Part shown: piece after piece, positions 6,882 to 16,278 of the stretch
How the letters are laid out: each line of letters opens with the position of its first letter
Numbering within the stretch: the stretch's first letter is position 1
NCBI GenBank assembly: GCA_023391635.1
Contig: JAEWAQ010000038.1
Coordinates: 1-64,000, forward strand
Length of the DNA stretch: 64,000 bases
Direction: 5' to 3'
Source of the DNA: Bacillota bacterium
GTDB lineage: Bacteria; Bacillota; Bacilli; Paenibacillales; Paenibacillaceae
The notes under the pieces: generated by a model
Told to the model about the DNA's origin: nothing
Seen by the model: only the letters and a program-made list of their open reading frames with translations
Database searches by the model: none
Position numbers and translations under genes: made by a program

Positions 6882-7196
6882 TCAACCGCCGCGCCGAAGC
6901 TTCTCCTCCACCGATGCGACTTTTTGCGCTATCGATCCTGCCCGGTCCCGGCGGTCGTCGATCGTGATCGTCGTTGACACCCGCAGCGCTCCGCGGCCGA
7001 ACGGCGACTCGTGCATCAGTCGGACGATCCGCAAGATCGTGTCCAGCTCTCCCTCGATAATCGTACTCATCGCCGTCAGCTCGTACCGAACCGCATCGCC
7101 CGCGGGCTCCAGCACCCGGTACAGATCCGCCACATAATCGCTCAGACTCGTCGAGCCCGTCCCGATCGGCACAATCGTCACTTGTGCGATTGCCAT
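6882..7196 (-). CDS. MTH1187-family thiamine-binding-type protein
   Basis: 104 residues from ATG 7196 (ribosome binding site AAGGAAG ten bases upstream; the open frame extends 11 codons further but without such a site). MTH1187/YqgV family: the N-terminal AIAQVTIVPIGTGSTSLSDY strand, ELTAMSTIIEGELDTIL in the middle and VSTTITIDDR near the C-terminus form the ferredoxin-like fold. Members bind thiamine or hydroxymethylpyrimidine and are thought to act in thiamine salvage or as small sensors. The gene is divergent from fumC and ends at a terminator, so it is probably monocistronic. Confidence 0.85.
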   Translation of the reverse strand: MAIAQVTIVPIGTGSTSLSDYVADLYRVLEPAGDAVRYELTAMSTIIEGELDTILRIVRLMHESPFGRGALRVSTTITIDDRRDRAGSIAQKVASVEEKLRRGG

Positions 7197-7300
7197 GCGA
7201 AATTTCACTTCCTTATAATGGTGTGACACAGCCGTTTAAGAGGTATTCTATAGGTAACGCCATTTATTCGCAAGAGAATGTTCAAGGGAGGCTTCTGAAA

Positions 7301-8680
7301 ATGGAATACCGGGTGGAAAAAGATACGATTGGGGAAATTGCGGTACCGGCGGATCGGATGTGGGGTGCGCAAACGCAGCGGAGCAAGTTGAACTTCCGAA
7401 TCGGCACGGAGCGTATGCCGCTCGAATTGGTTCATGCGCTCGCACTGCTCAAGAAGAGTGCCGCAGCCGTCAATCGTGACCTTGGCAAGCTGCATACGGA
7501 CAAAGCCGCAGCGATCATCCAGACGGCAGACGAGATCATAGCCGGCAAATGGGACGATCACTTCCCGCTTGTTGTTTGGCAGACGGGAAGCGGCACGCAA
7601 TCGAACATGAACGTCAATGAAGTGATCGCGCATCTCGCATCCACTACCGTTGGCAGCGACATGCGCATACATCCGAACGATGACGTGAACATGTCGCAAA
7701 GTTCGAATGACACGTTTCCTACCGCCATGCACATCGCCGCATTAACGGCGATCGAAGATCAAGTGCTTCCGGCTATCAACTTATTGAAGGAAACACTCGC
7801 CGGCAAGAGCAAGCAATTCGCTGACATCGTCAAAATCGGCCGAACCCATCTGCAGGACGCGACGCCGCTCACGCTCGGTCAAGAGATCAGTGGCTGGGTC
7901 CGCATGCTCGAGAAAAGCAAAGGTATGATCCGTACGGCTTCCGAATCGCTCCGCGAGCTCGCCATCGGCGGCACGGCGGTCGGCACAGGCATTAACGCGC
8001 ATCCGGAATTCGGCGACCGAGTCGCGGCGGAGATCGCACGCCTTACCGGCCGGCATTTCGTATCCGCGTCGAACAAGTTCCATGCTCTCACGAGCCATGA
8101 CGAACTCGTATTCGTTCATGGCGCACTCAAAGCGCTTGCCGCCGACCTGATGAAGATCGCCAACGACGTCAGGTGGCTGGCCAGCGGACCGCGCAGCGGT
8201 ATCGGCGAAATCACGATTCCGGCGAACGAGCCGGGCAGCTCGATCATGCCGGGCAAAGTCAATCCAACTCAGGCGGAAGCGATGACGATGGTCGTCTGCC
8301 AGGTGATGGGCAACGATGCCGCGATCGGATTCGCCGCGAGTCAGGGCAATTTCGAGCTCAACGTGTTCAAGCCGGTGATCGCGCACGCGTTCCTGCAAAG
8401 CGCGCGCCTCTTGTCCGATGCGATGCGTTCTTTCAACGAACATTGCGCGATCGGAATCGAGCCGAACTTGCCAGTCATTCAAGACCACTTGAACCGTTCG
8501 CTGATGCTCGTAACCGCGCTGAATCCGCTGATCGGCTACGAGAAAGCGGCATCGATCGCCAAAACCGCGCATAAAGAAGGGCTGACACTCAAAGAAGCCG
8601 CCATGCGCAGCGGCTATTTGACGGAAGCGCAGTTCGACGAAGCGGTCCGTCCTGAGCGAATGGTATATCCGCATATTTGA
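7301..8680 (+). CDS. fumC: Class II fumarate hydratase
   Basis: 459 residues, normal for class II fumarase. The start is ATG 7301, nine bases after GGGAGG; upstream codons of the open frame have no site. The N-terminus MEYRVEKDTIGEIAVPADRMWGAQTQRS is typical. TGSGTQSNMNVNE, SSNDTFPTAMH and the superfamily signature GSSIMPGKVNPTQAE (about residues 317-331) are all present, including the signature-loop serine. It converts fumarate and malate in the TCA cycle as an iron-independent homotetramer. It stands alone between the divergent MTH1187 gene and the convergent VWA operon. Confidence 0.96.
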   Translation: MEYRVEKDTIGEIAVPADRMWGAQTQRSKLNFRIGTERMPLELVHALALLKKSAAAVNRDLGKLHTDKAAAIIQTADEIIAGKWDDHFPLVVWQTGSGTQSNMNVNEVIAHLASTTVGSDMRIHPNDDVNMSQSSNDTFPTAMHIAALTAIEDQVLPAINLLKETLAGKSKQFADIVKIGRTHLQDATPLTLGQEISGWVRMLEKSKGMIRTASESLRELAIGGTAVGTGINAHPEFGDRVAAEIARLTGRHFVSASNKFHALTSHDELVFVHGALKALAADLMKIANDVRWLASGPRSGIGEITIPANEPGSSIMPGKVNPTQAEAMTMVVCQVMGNDAAIGFAASQGNFELNVFKPVIAHAFLQSARLLSDAMRSFNEHCAIGIEPNLPVIQDHLNRSLMLVTALNPLIGYEKAASIAKTAHKEGLTLKEAAMRSGYLTEAQFDEAVRPERMVYPHI

Positions 8681-8834
8681 TTATTTTGAATGCTAATGAA
8701 TCCACACAGGAAGCTGAGAGGTACCTCTCTTGCATCGAATTCGTTCAAAACAGCAAGCTGCAGGAAATTCGCCCAGGAGAGAGTGAATCTCCTCGCAGGA
8801 AGGTGCAATGAATTCGACCCATTACAGGTTAGAT

Positions 8835-11810
8835 TTAGAGCCTGCCTTTACGCCGCTTCGCTTCCAACAGCTTGCCGATGGAGCTTGCCGACAATTCGCC
8901 AGTCGAGTCGGGCGAATCCTTCGATTGGAGATTCATCTTGCTGATTTCGGCAGAAGGTGCATTCGACGGTATAACTGAATCCGTGCGAGGCGAACGTTTC
9001 AACTCTGCCCGTTCCGAAGGAACGTTCGCCTCCGCAGAATCAGTAAGCGCGCTAGTAGCAGAAGTATCTGCCGATTCTGCGAATCCGGCAACGCCCGAGC
9101 CTCTCGTTGCCGCAAGCCGATCGCCTGACAGTGGAACTTGCATCCCGTTGCCGCCGCGGTCCCCTGCGTAGAAGTCATCCGCCTTCTTCCTGCGAACCTG
9201 CAGCCGTCCAAGCGCAGCTTCCGCCGTGGATGCCGCGCCAACAACTCCCGTACCTTTCGCCGAGCGCCAAGGCAACAAGCGCGCGACATAGGTTCCCCAC
9301 CGAGCCCAGGGAATCGATAATCTCCGGATCGCAATATCCGCTAGCCACAGGAGAAGCGCGAGAATGAGCATCGGCCGCGTCATGTCCCGGTACTGCTTCG
9401 TTACCGTCCGTGGCCCTTCGAACGCGGCTTCCGGCCGCTCAAGAACAAGCATTCGCCCGCCCGTGACGGCGGCCAGCTGTTCAAGCTTCTCCTTGCCCCC
9501 GGCATCGGACACACGATATTCAGGCGAATACGGAATGACGAACCCGGATAGCGAGCCGCCGATTTGTGTCAGATAGACGCCTGGCCCCTCTACCTTCACA
9601 TGCGCCTCGTACTCGCCAGGTGCGACCGGAATCGGCGCCAGTTCGCTTCTCCCCCCGTGCTCGTCCGTTACGACTGCGTGCAAATCGTCAGCCAGTTCGC
9701 CATCACCCGACGATTCCCGGATGCGAAGTTTCGCTTCTCCGCCCTGCCATTCCGCGGCTACCTCGTAAGGCTCTCCCGCAAATTGCGGAAACGTCCACTT
9801 GACCCACTGCGCGAACACATCGGGAAAATCCTCCCATGCCGCCCAATCCTTCGCCCATTGCCCAGTCAGATCGCTTGTCCAAGCGACTGTTCGGCCGGAA
9901 CCATACTGCCAGCGTGCCAGCAGCGGATCCCCCAGCGGCGAGACGAGCACGCGCTCGGCTGTCTCTTTCGGCGTTGTCGCCACGTAAGCGTCCACGGCCG
10001 GCAAGCCGCGGGACAATAACTCTGCCCAATCGCCTGCTTGGCCGACCGCAGGCGTGAACCGGTTCTCGACGATATACGTACGGGACATCATGGTCGTCTC
10101 GCGGCTGAATATTGCCGGAATTGTGCTCTGATCGTTCGTGAAATAATATCGCCCTTGTGCATCCCGGGCCAAGCTTTCGAGCAGCGCCGTATCGGCTCCG
10201 TCTCCAACCGCGACCGTGGACATCGTAATGTCGTTCTCCCTCATTGCAGAGGTAAGTCCGCCATAACCGGACCTGCTCCCGGATTGGCCATCCGTCAACA
10301 AGATGATGTGCTTGCGCTGCGCCTTCACGTCCAGCATGCGATTCAACCCGGTTTCGACAGCGGTATAGATTTCCGTCCCGCCGCTAGGTTGAATCCCCTG
10401 AATTGCGCTCATGACACGATCCCGTTCATTCAGCTGCACGGGCTCCACTACCCACCAGGGCGAGCTGTCAAAGGCGATGACGCCGACGGTATCCTGGTCC
10501 CGCAGCAGTTCGACCGTACGCAGCGCCGCTTCCTTGGCCAGTTCGAGCTTGCCTCCGTCCATGCTGCCGGATTTGTCGATAACCAGAATAAGCCCTAGCG
10601 ACGGAAGCTGGCGCTTGCCCTTCAGGTCCATATAGACCGGCAGCGCCTTCTCGACTGGCGTCTTGTAGTAACCGCCAAGCCCGTAACTGTCCTTGCCGCC
10701 GATCGCCACGAGCCCGATGCCGTAATCGGCCACCGCCGTTTCCAAATTCCGCATCGGCGCCTCGGCGATCCGCGTTGCCGGGACGTTGTTCAGAATCAGG
10801 CTATCGTAGCGGGCGTAGTCGGCAAGCTCCACGGGCAATTGCTCGGGTAAAATGACGTCATACGGAATGAAAGAGGCTTGTAGTGCGGATGCGATATTGC
10901 CGGAGCTGTTCGCCGCACCCTCGACGACGAGCACGCGGGGCGGCCCGTCGACGCGACTGAAGGCGTAAGCCGTATTGTTCTGTGCCTGTCGGTCTTCGGC
11001 TGCATAAATCTCCGCGCGATAACGATGGAAGCCTGGTTCGTTCGCAACGCTTTGCAGCGCGAATCGATTCTCCCCCGCTTCCAACTGAACAACGACCTTG
11101 GCTTTCTCCGCATTGTCTTCGTACAGCCTAAGCTCCGCTTCCCCCGCGAACGTGCTCATCACGGCAATTTCGAAGGCGAACTTCTCCCCCAGCTTCAGCG
11201 CGGACGGTACCCGCAGCGACTCCAGCGCCGCATCTGCAGCCGTATGCTTGGGCAGGTAGACGACGTCAACGGCAATGCCCAGATCGCGCAATCTTCTGCC
11301 CTGCTTGAGCAGATCTCCGGTATTCTCCTCCCCATCCGAGAGCAGCACGAGGCGTCCGCCATCCGGCAACAGACCTGCAGCAAGCTGCAAACCACCGGAA
11401 ATATGGCTGAACGACCGGTTCACCTCGGTGCGAAGCGCGAAACCCCCTGCTTGTTCCTCCGTCAGCGCACGGTCTACCGCCGCGTGCAGCCCGAACGAGA
11501 CGACGGCAGCACGGTCTCGCTCCGCTTTGCCTTCGATTGCAGCATTCACCCATTGCGCCAAAGCTTCGTCGTTGTCCAGACTGGCCGATCGATCCGCCAC
11601 GAAAATGACGTTGCGCTGTTCCGTCCGCTGATAAGGAGTTACGCCGGCTACGACTGCGATCAACAGCAGCATGATCAGGACACGAACCGTTATCGCCGAA
11701 GCCCTGCGCAGGCCGGTAAGACGCATCGTCCCCCGGATCATCAGCCATGTGAATAAGGCGATCGGAATGAGCAACAGCAGCGCCCAAGGCTGATCAACGT
11801 GCAAACCCAC
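8835..11810 (-). CDS. Membrane VWA/glutamine-amidotransferase-like protein, last gene of the MoxR operon
   Basis: About 991 residues from GTG 11810 with GGGAGGTG just upstream; it overlaps the previous gene by 17 bases. Two N-terminal membrane segments precede a first VWA domain (DRSASLDND metal site near residue 73). A Rossmann-like, class-I-amidotransferase-like stretch follows (RVLVVEGA...YDVIL...AIGGKDSYGLGGY), then a second VWA domain (VIDKSGSMDGGK, about 410, with LLTDGQSGS) and a C-terminal membrane segment near 820. The tail of about 150 residues is Ser/Ala-rich and probably disordered. VWA proteins next to MoxR ATPases and DUF58 proteins are thought to help assemble metal- or complex-dependent envelope machinery. 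Exact role unknown. Confidence 0.85.
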   Translation of the reverse strand: MGLHVDQPWALLLLIPIALFTWLMIRGTMRLTGLRRASAITVRVLIMLLLIAVVAGVTPYQRTEQRNVIFVADRSASLDNDEALAQWVNAAIEGKAERDRAAVVSFGLHAAVDRALTEEQAGGFALRTEVNRSFSHISGGLQLAAGLLPDGGRLVLLSDGEENTGDLLKQGRRLRDLGIAVDVVYLPKHTAADAALESLRVPSALKLGEKFAFEIAVMSTFAGEAELRLYEDNAEKAKVVVQLEAGENRFALQSVANEPGFHRYRAEIYAAEDRQAQNNTAYAFSRVDGPPRVLVVEGAANSSGNIASALQASFIPYDVILPEQLPVELADYARYDSLILNNVPATRIAEAPMRNLETAVADYGIGLVAIGGKDSYGLGGYYKTPVEKALPVYMDLKGKRQLPSLGLILVIDKSGSMDGGKLELAKEAALRTVELLRDQDTVGVIAFDSSPWWVVEPVQLNERDRVMSAIQGIQPSGGTEIYTAVETGLNRMLDVKAQRKHIILLTDGQSGSRSGYGGLTSAMRENDITMSTVAVGDGADTALLESLARDAQGRYYFTNDQSTIPAIFSRETTMMSRTYIVENRFTPAVGQAGDWAELLSRGLPAVDAYVATTPKETAERVLVSPLGDPLLARWQYGSGRTVAWTSDLTGQWAKDWAAWEDFPDVFAQWVKWTFPQFAGEPYEVAAEWQGGEAKLRIRESSGDGELADDLHAVVTDEHGGRSELAPIPVAPGEYEAHVKVEGPGVYLTQIGGSLSGFVIPYSPEYRVSDAGGKEKLEQLAAVTGGRMLVLERPEAAFEGPRTVTKQYRDMTRPMLILALLLWLADIAIRRLSIPWARWGTYVARLLPWRSAKGTGVVGAASTAEAALGRLQVRRKKADDFYAGDRGGNGMQVPLSGDRLAATRGSGVAGFAESADTSATSALTDSAEANVPSERAELKRSPRTDSVIPSNAPSAEISKMNLQSKDSPDSTGELSASSIGKLLEAKRRKGRL

Positions 11811-14091
11811 GGCGGTACACCTCCCATTCAGCCGCGATAAACAGCAACAACAGCGCGGCAATCCAAGGTGTCAAGGGCAGACGCTCCGCTTCGAGGCGGG
11901 AATTCGTCGTTTTCCCGTCATCCTTACCGTTCGCAATCTCCGGCGTTTCTCCGGCATTTGTTTGGTTATCCGCTGCACCGGCGCCATTTTCGGCACCAGC
12001 CTTCTGCGAGATTCTACCCTCCAGCGGGTCCGCCGTCACCGTCAACAACCGGCCGGCCGATGCGTTCCCGTTTCCATCATATTCCACGTAACGGTACAAT
12101 CCCGGCACGCCGGGCACCGCCTGTTCTCCCGCTGGCATGCCATTCTCGTCAATGGCCCCCTGAATCGCCGACTTCAAATCGCCATAGCCGGCCAGCACTT
12201 CCACCGGAATCCATGCGGAAGAAGCGCTGTCCGTCTGATGCTGGATATCGAGGAAACTGCCGGCCACCGCCTGTCCCAGATGCCCGGCTATCCCGCCGCT
12301 CATCCAATCCGCCGCTTGCGCGATCAATATCGGAAATTCCGGCCGCAACGGCAAGTCCGTATCCTTGATATCGAACGCGAATACGATGCCCGGCTTGCCC
12401 TTCTCTACACCTGCATAGATCGCCGGCACTCCGCCAACCTTCACGATCGGATCGCCGAGCGCGGCTTCCGCGCCGGTCTTCGCCAGCTTGGCGAAGTGAA
12501 CCTCCCGGAAGGTCAAATAACGCACAACCGGATGCTCCGTTACGGACACATCGCCGGATTCGGGGACGACGTACTCGCCAGCCGACGACCGATCGCGCCC
12601 CGCTTGCGCAACTTGCCCATCATCTTGTCGGCCGCTTGCGTCAGGTCCAATTGCGCCGTCATTGCCTGTGTTTGTGCCAGCTCCGATTGAGTCAAGATCG
12701 CCTGCGTTGGCGCCAACTCCGATCGCGCCACCATTGTCTGCGTTTTCGCCAGCTCCGCCTGTGTCATCATGGCCTGCGCCTGCTGACCATATGCGCCACA
12801 CGGGCTTGGCTGCCAGCAAACGGCGCCATGCCTCGGATCTGACATCCGCTTCGCGAACATCTCCGTCCAGCAGCACCCAATCGATCGATTGCAGCGTGTC
12901 TTCGTCCGGTTCGAACGTCTGAGCATTGGCCCATACGGTCTGCACCCCAGCCAGTCTCAATGCCTTGTCCATGAACAGATTGCCGCTGCCGACGAGAAGC
13001 GCCCTGCGCTGCTCCCCGATCGCAGCCTCACCTACAGCGTAAGCCGTATCGTCAGCCGCGTATCGATCCCCCGATCCGGAGACGATCGCGGCCCGGTAGT
13101 AGACGGCTTCATCCGGCAAATCGGCACGAAACGTGCGCTGCTCGTCCGGCTGCAATCGATAGGAGATCGACTGCTGCTCACGAGACAGCGTCAGATCGAC
13201 AGCCGACTGTTGTTCGCTAGACTGCCACGTATAGCCTGTCGACTGCTCCACTTTGCGAGACTGCAACGAATTGGCGGTCGACTGCTGATCTTCAAGCGGC
13301 TTCGATCCTCCGCCAATTCCGACCGCCTCGATCGTGAGCATGCCGGACACCGCTTGCTCGCCCTCGTTGATCAATGTGACGACGGCCGATCGTCCCGTCT
13401 CCGTGTTGCCCCGAACGCCGAAAGCGGCAATCGCCGTATTCGCGGACACGGCAGGCACAGTCAACGCTTGCAATGGTTTGGATACCTTCACACGGGCCGC
13501 TTCGAACACGCCGGTGCGATCATCCGTCACAAACACGATCTCCAAATCCGGATCTCCGCGCAAAGTCGCATCGGCCAATGTCACGGCGGCAGCGATATCC
13601 GCCTGTCCAAAATTCGGACGAATACCCGCGAGCGCTTCAATCACCGTCTTCGGACTGCCGGACGTCTCCACCTTCGGGTCCTCGCCCGTTGTGATCAAGG
13701 TGACGCGCGTCTGGCCGCCGCGTTCCTCGAGCCACTCTCGCAGCGATGCCCGGGCCTGATCGAACAGGCTGTCATTCCCATTCATACCGGTCATGCTGGC
13801 CGACGTATCCAGCACGACGACGACTTCCCGCCCCGCAGCAGCCTGCCCTTTCACGAGTGGGCCCATCAACGCCAGAACGAGCAATGCCGCCGCCGCCAGC
13901 TGCAACCATAAGAGCAATTGACGTCTGAGCCGCTGCCACGGACGGTTCGCCTCTTGCTCGCGCAGCGCTTTCCTCCACAACAGGTTGCTGGCGACAGGGG
14001 TGTCGATATACGTTCGTTTCAACAAATACATCCCGACGATGACCGGGAGCGCCAGAGCGAATCCCAGTGACGACAACGATTGAAACCACAT
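11794..14091 (-). CDS. BatA-like membrane protein with VWA domain
   Basis: 765 residues; GGAGGGG precedes ATG 14091. The N-terminus has the aerotolerance-operon (BatA) arrangement: a first membrane segment, the motif VASNLLWRKALREQEAN, a second membrane segment (about 60-80) and then a VWA domain with the metal site VVLDTSASMTG near residue 90. A second Rossmann-like portion follows (RRALLVGSGNLFMDKAL). Residues about 450-500 are a low-complexity Gly/Ala/Asn/Asp run (GAGTNTGNDGAIG and similar), then a C-terminal membrane helix before the stop. It overlaps the following gene, so translation is probably coupled. Function inferred only from family and operon. Confidence 0.85.
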   Translation of the reverse strand: MWFQSLSSLGFALALPVIVGMYLLKRTYIDTPVASNLLWRKALREQEANRPWQRLRRQLLLWLQLAAAALLVLALMGPLVKGQAAAGREVVVVLDTSASMTGMNGNDSLFDQARASLREWLEERGGQTRVTLITTGEDPKVETSGSPKTVIEALAGIRPNFGQADIAAAVTLADATLRGDPDLEIVFVTDDRTGVFEAARVKVSKPLQALTVPAVSANTAIAAFGVRGNTETGRSAVVTLINEGEQAVSGMLTIEAVGIGGGSKPLEDQQSTANSLQSRKVEQSTGYTWQSSEQQSAVDLTLSREQQSISYRLQPDEQRTFRADLPDEAVYYRAAIVSGSGDRYAADDTAYAVGEAAIGEQRRALLVGSGNLFMDKALRLAGVQTVWANAQTFEPDEDTLQSIDWVLLDGDVREADVRSEAWRRLLAAKPVWRIWSAGAGHDDTGGAGENADNGGAIGVGANAGDLDSIGAGTNTGNDGAIGPDASGRQDDGQVAQAGRDRSSAGEYVVPESGDVSVTEHPVVRYLTFREVHFAKLAKTGAEAALGDPIVKVGGVPAIYAGVEKGKPGIVFAFDIKDTDLPLRPEFPILIAQAADWMSGGIAGHLGQAVAGSFLDIQHQTDSASSAWIPVEVLAGYGDLKSAIQGAIDENGMPAGEQAVPGVPGLYRYVEYDGNGNASAGRLLTVTADPLEGRISQKAGAENGAGAADNQTNAGETPEIANGKDDGKTTNSRLEAERLPLTPWIAALLLLFIAAEWEVYRRGFAR

Positions 14092-14197
14092 GGAACCGCC
14101 CCTCCTTTCTCCCGGTCAACGATTCATTTGCAAAGGGATGCGCCGTCCAACGAAAGCCGCTACGAGGATTGACCATTGCCGACTGGCACCGATGAGC

Positions 14198-15139
14198 TCA
14201 GCCGTCTCCCAGCAAGGTTCGGACAGCAGTATCGACAGCCGGTGCCGACGAATCTGCAAGCACATAGCCGAATCCGCGTTCTGCGCACATGCGGCGAAGG
14301 GCGGCGATATGCGCCTGCAGCGCCGCCTGATAGGCTTCCCGCACGCCTTTGCCGATTGCGACCTCCTTTGTCGTGCCTGTTTCCGAGTCGATAAGCTTCA
14401 ACTCTCCGACCAGGTCAGGCAATAACTCTTCAGGGCCCAGAACTTGAACGACCACCAAATGCTGCCCGGCTGCAGCAAACCCGTTCAGCGCCTGCTCCAC
14501 TCCCCGCTCATACAGCCCATCCGTAAAAAGCCAGCATTGCCCCGGCAAGCGTGGATACGCCCCGGAAGCGGAGAACGGGAGACTTATGTCGTCGGTCCCC
14601 GGCCATTCCCCGTCCGTGCGTGCAATCTCGCCCGCGAGATAATCAAACAGTCGCAGGGCGGCGCCTTTGCCTCGAACAGTCGGAAGCGAAGAGACAACCC
14701 GGTCCGCGAACACGCATGCCGACACCCGATCCTCCCCGGCCAATGCCGCGTAACCGACACATGCCGCAAGCCTCAGAGCACATGCCAGCTTATTCGCAGG
14801 CGGAGGCATCCCGGCGCCTCCGGCAATGCCGCCGGACGCGAGCCCGAAGCGCATGGACAGCGAAGCGTCGACATACAGCCGCAAGCTCATCTCCTGCTCG
14901 TCCCAGAACTGCCTTATGAACGCTTTGCCTGTCCTGCCGTATACGTTCCAGTCCAGCCGGCGAATATCATCTCCCGGCGCATACGGACGATAGTCGGCGA
15001 ATTCCAGCGAGCTTCCGAGCAGCCGGGATCGCCGCTTGCCCTGCATCGTGCCCCTGATCCGGCCTTTGGCCGCGATCGTCAACCGTTCCAGGCGATGCAG
15101 CTGGGCCGGGTCCGGGAACAACCAGCCTGCCTGCATCAT
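14198..15139 (-). CDS. DUF58 domain protein
   Basis: 313 residues. The DUF58 signature GSSLEFADYRPYAPGDDIRRLDWNVYGRTGKAFIRQF stretches over about residues 42-80, and a degenerate VWA-like fold follows (LRLYVDASLSMRFG, metal-site-like D-A-S-L-S). The start codon overlaps the MoxR stop as ATGA, so the two are translationally coupled. No membrane segment is seen, unlike longer DUF58 proteins. The family is almost always paired with MoxR AAA+ ATPases and VWA proteins and probably acts as the chaperone's adaptor. The 106 bases to the next gene hold no clear signal. Confidence 0.9.
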   Translation of the reverse strand: MMQAGWLFPDPAQLHRLERLTIAAKGRIRGTMQGKRRSRLLGSSLEFADYRPYAPGDDIRRLDWNVYGRTGKAFIRQFWDEQEMSLRLYVDASLSMRFGLASGGIAGGAGMPPPANKLACALRLAACVGYAALAGEDRVSACVFADRVVSSLPTVRGKGAALRLFDYLAGEIARTDGEWPGTDDISLPFSASGAYPRLPGQCWLFTDGLYERGVEQALNGFAAAGQHLVVVQVLGPEELLPDLVGELKLIDSETGTTKEVAIGKGVREAYQAALQAHIAALRRMCAERGFGYVLADSSAPAVDTAVRTLLGDG

Positions 15140-16125
15140 CGGACGGCCTCTGCCGCTTCGAGGAGGGAAGACACGATCTCATCCGCGGCAACGCCGGAGG
15201 CCAGCCCTTCATAGCCGAGCACCAGGCGATGACGTAGCGCAGAAGGAGCGACTTCCCGGATATCCTGCCAAGAGACGTGCAATCGACCGGCAAGCAATGC
15301 CTTGACTTTGGCAACCGCGATCATCGCCTGCAAGCCTCGCGGACCCGCGCCGAAGCGAACGTATCGTCTTACCGGCTCGGGTGCGTCCGGCTCGGCGGGG
15401 TGTGTCATCATGAGCAAACGAATCGCCGCGTCCAGCACTTCCTCCGACACCAGCACTTCTTTGGCGTATCCCTGCAAAGTCAGCAACATGTCGGCATCGG
15501 CGACGCGGCTGGCCTGCACCGATTCAGCGGATGTGGTGCGACGGATGATCTCCTTCAATTCCTCACGATTCGGATACGTAACATGGATTTTTAGCAGAAA
15601 CCGGTCGAGCTGCGCCTCCGGCAGCGGATACGTCCCCTCCTGCTCCACCGGGTTTTGCGTGGCAAGCACGAAGAACGGGGACGGCAATGCATGCGTCTCT
15701 CCCCCGGCAGTTACGGTCCGCTCCTGCATCGCTTCCAGCAGAGCGCTCTGCGTCTTGGGCGTCGCCCGGTTGATCTCGTCGGCCAGCACCAGGTGACCGA
15801 AGATCGGGCCCGCTTGGAAGCGGTATGAGGTTTGCCCTTGCGTCCCGAATTCGACCAGCTGGGTGCCGGTAATGTCCGAAGGCATCAAATCCGGCGTAAA
15901 CTGAATCCGCGAAAACCGCAGGTCAAGCGCATCGGCAACCGTTCGTACGAGCATCGTTTTGCCGAGGCCGGGAATGCCCTCCAGCAGCGCATGTCCGCCT
16001 GCTACGATGCACCACAGCAACTGTTCTACGACCTCTCGCTGGCCGACGATGACTTTTTCGATCTCTGTTCGCAGCCGCTCGAACCGTTCGACAGCTTCTT
16101 CGATCTGCGCTTTCGATTCGATCAT
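15136..16125 (-). CDS. MoxR-family AAA+ ATPase
   Basis: 329 residues, normal for the family. Walker A is GIPGLGKT (about 55-62), Walker B is LVLADEINRATPKTQ (about 115), a sensor 1 region follows at FFVLATQNPVEQEGTYPLPEAQLDRF, and an arginine-rich helical lid at the end. MoxR proteins are ATP-driven chaperones that insert cofactors or mature complexes together with VWA partners; here the partners are the DUF58 and two VWA proteins downstream. The start ATG 16125 follows GGAGGGTATCC. The 150 bases upstream separate it from the repeat-rich membrane protein gene and show no terminator. Confidence 0.93.
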   Translation of the reverse strand: MIESKAQIEEAVERFERLRTEIEKVIVGQREVVEQLLWCIVAGGHALLEGIPGLGKTMLVRTVADALDLRFSRIQFTPDLMPSDITGTQLVEFGTQGQTSYRFQAGPIFGHLVLADEINRATPKTQSALLEAMQERTVTAGGETHALPSPFFVLATQNPVEQEGTYPLPEAQLDRFLLKIHVTYPNREELKEIIRRTTSAESVQASRVADADMLLTLQGYAKEVLVSEEVLDAAIRLLMMTHPAEPDAPEPVRRYVRFGAGPRGLQAMIAVAKVKALLAGRLHVSWQDIREVAPSALRHRLVLGYEGLASGVAADEIVSSLLEAAEAVR

Positions 16126-16278
16126 GGATACCCTCCGCCTGCTCGTTCGAGCCTCATTTCATAATTCATATGATCGACACCCTGCTTACGCAAATCCGCC
16201 ACAAATGACAGCCTGCCTGTCATCGTTCGCTCGAAGCTGCGCGAGTAGACGATCGTTCTCATCTTGCCGCATAACATG

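Noticed and set aside
8690..8834. A terminator between fumC and the VWA operon
   Set aside because: AGGAGA...TCTCCT and GAGAGGTACCTCTC are palindromic, but no T-run follows on either strand.
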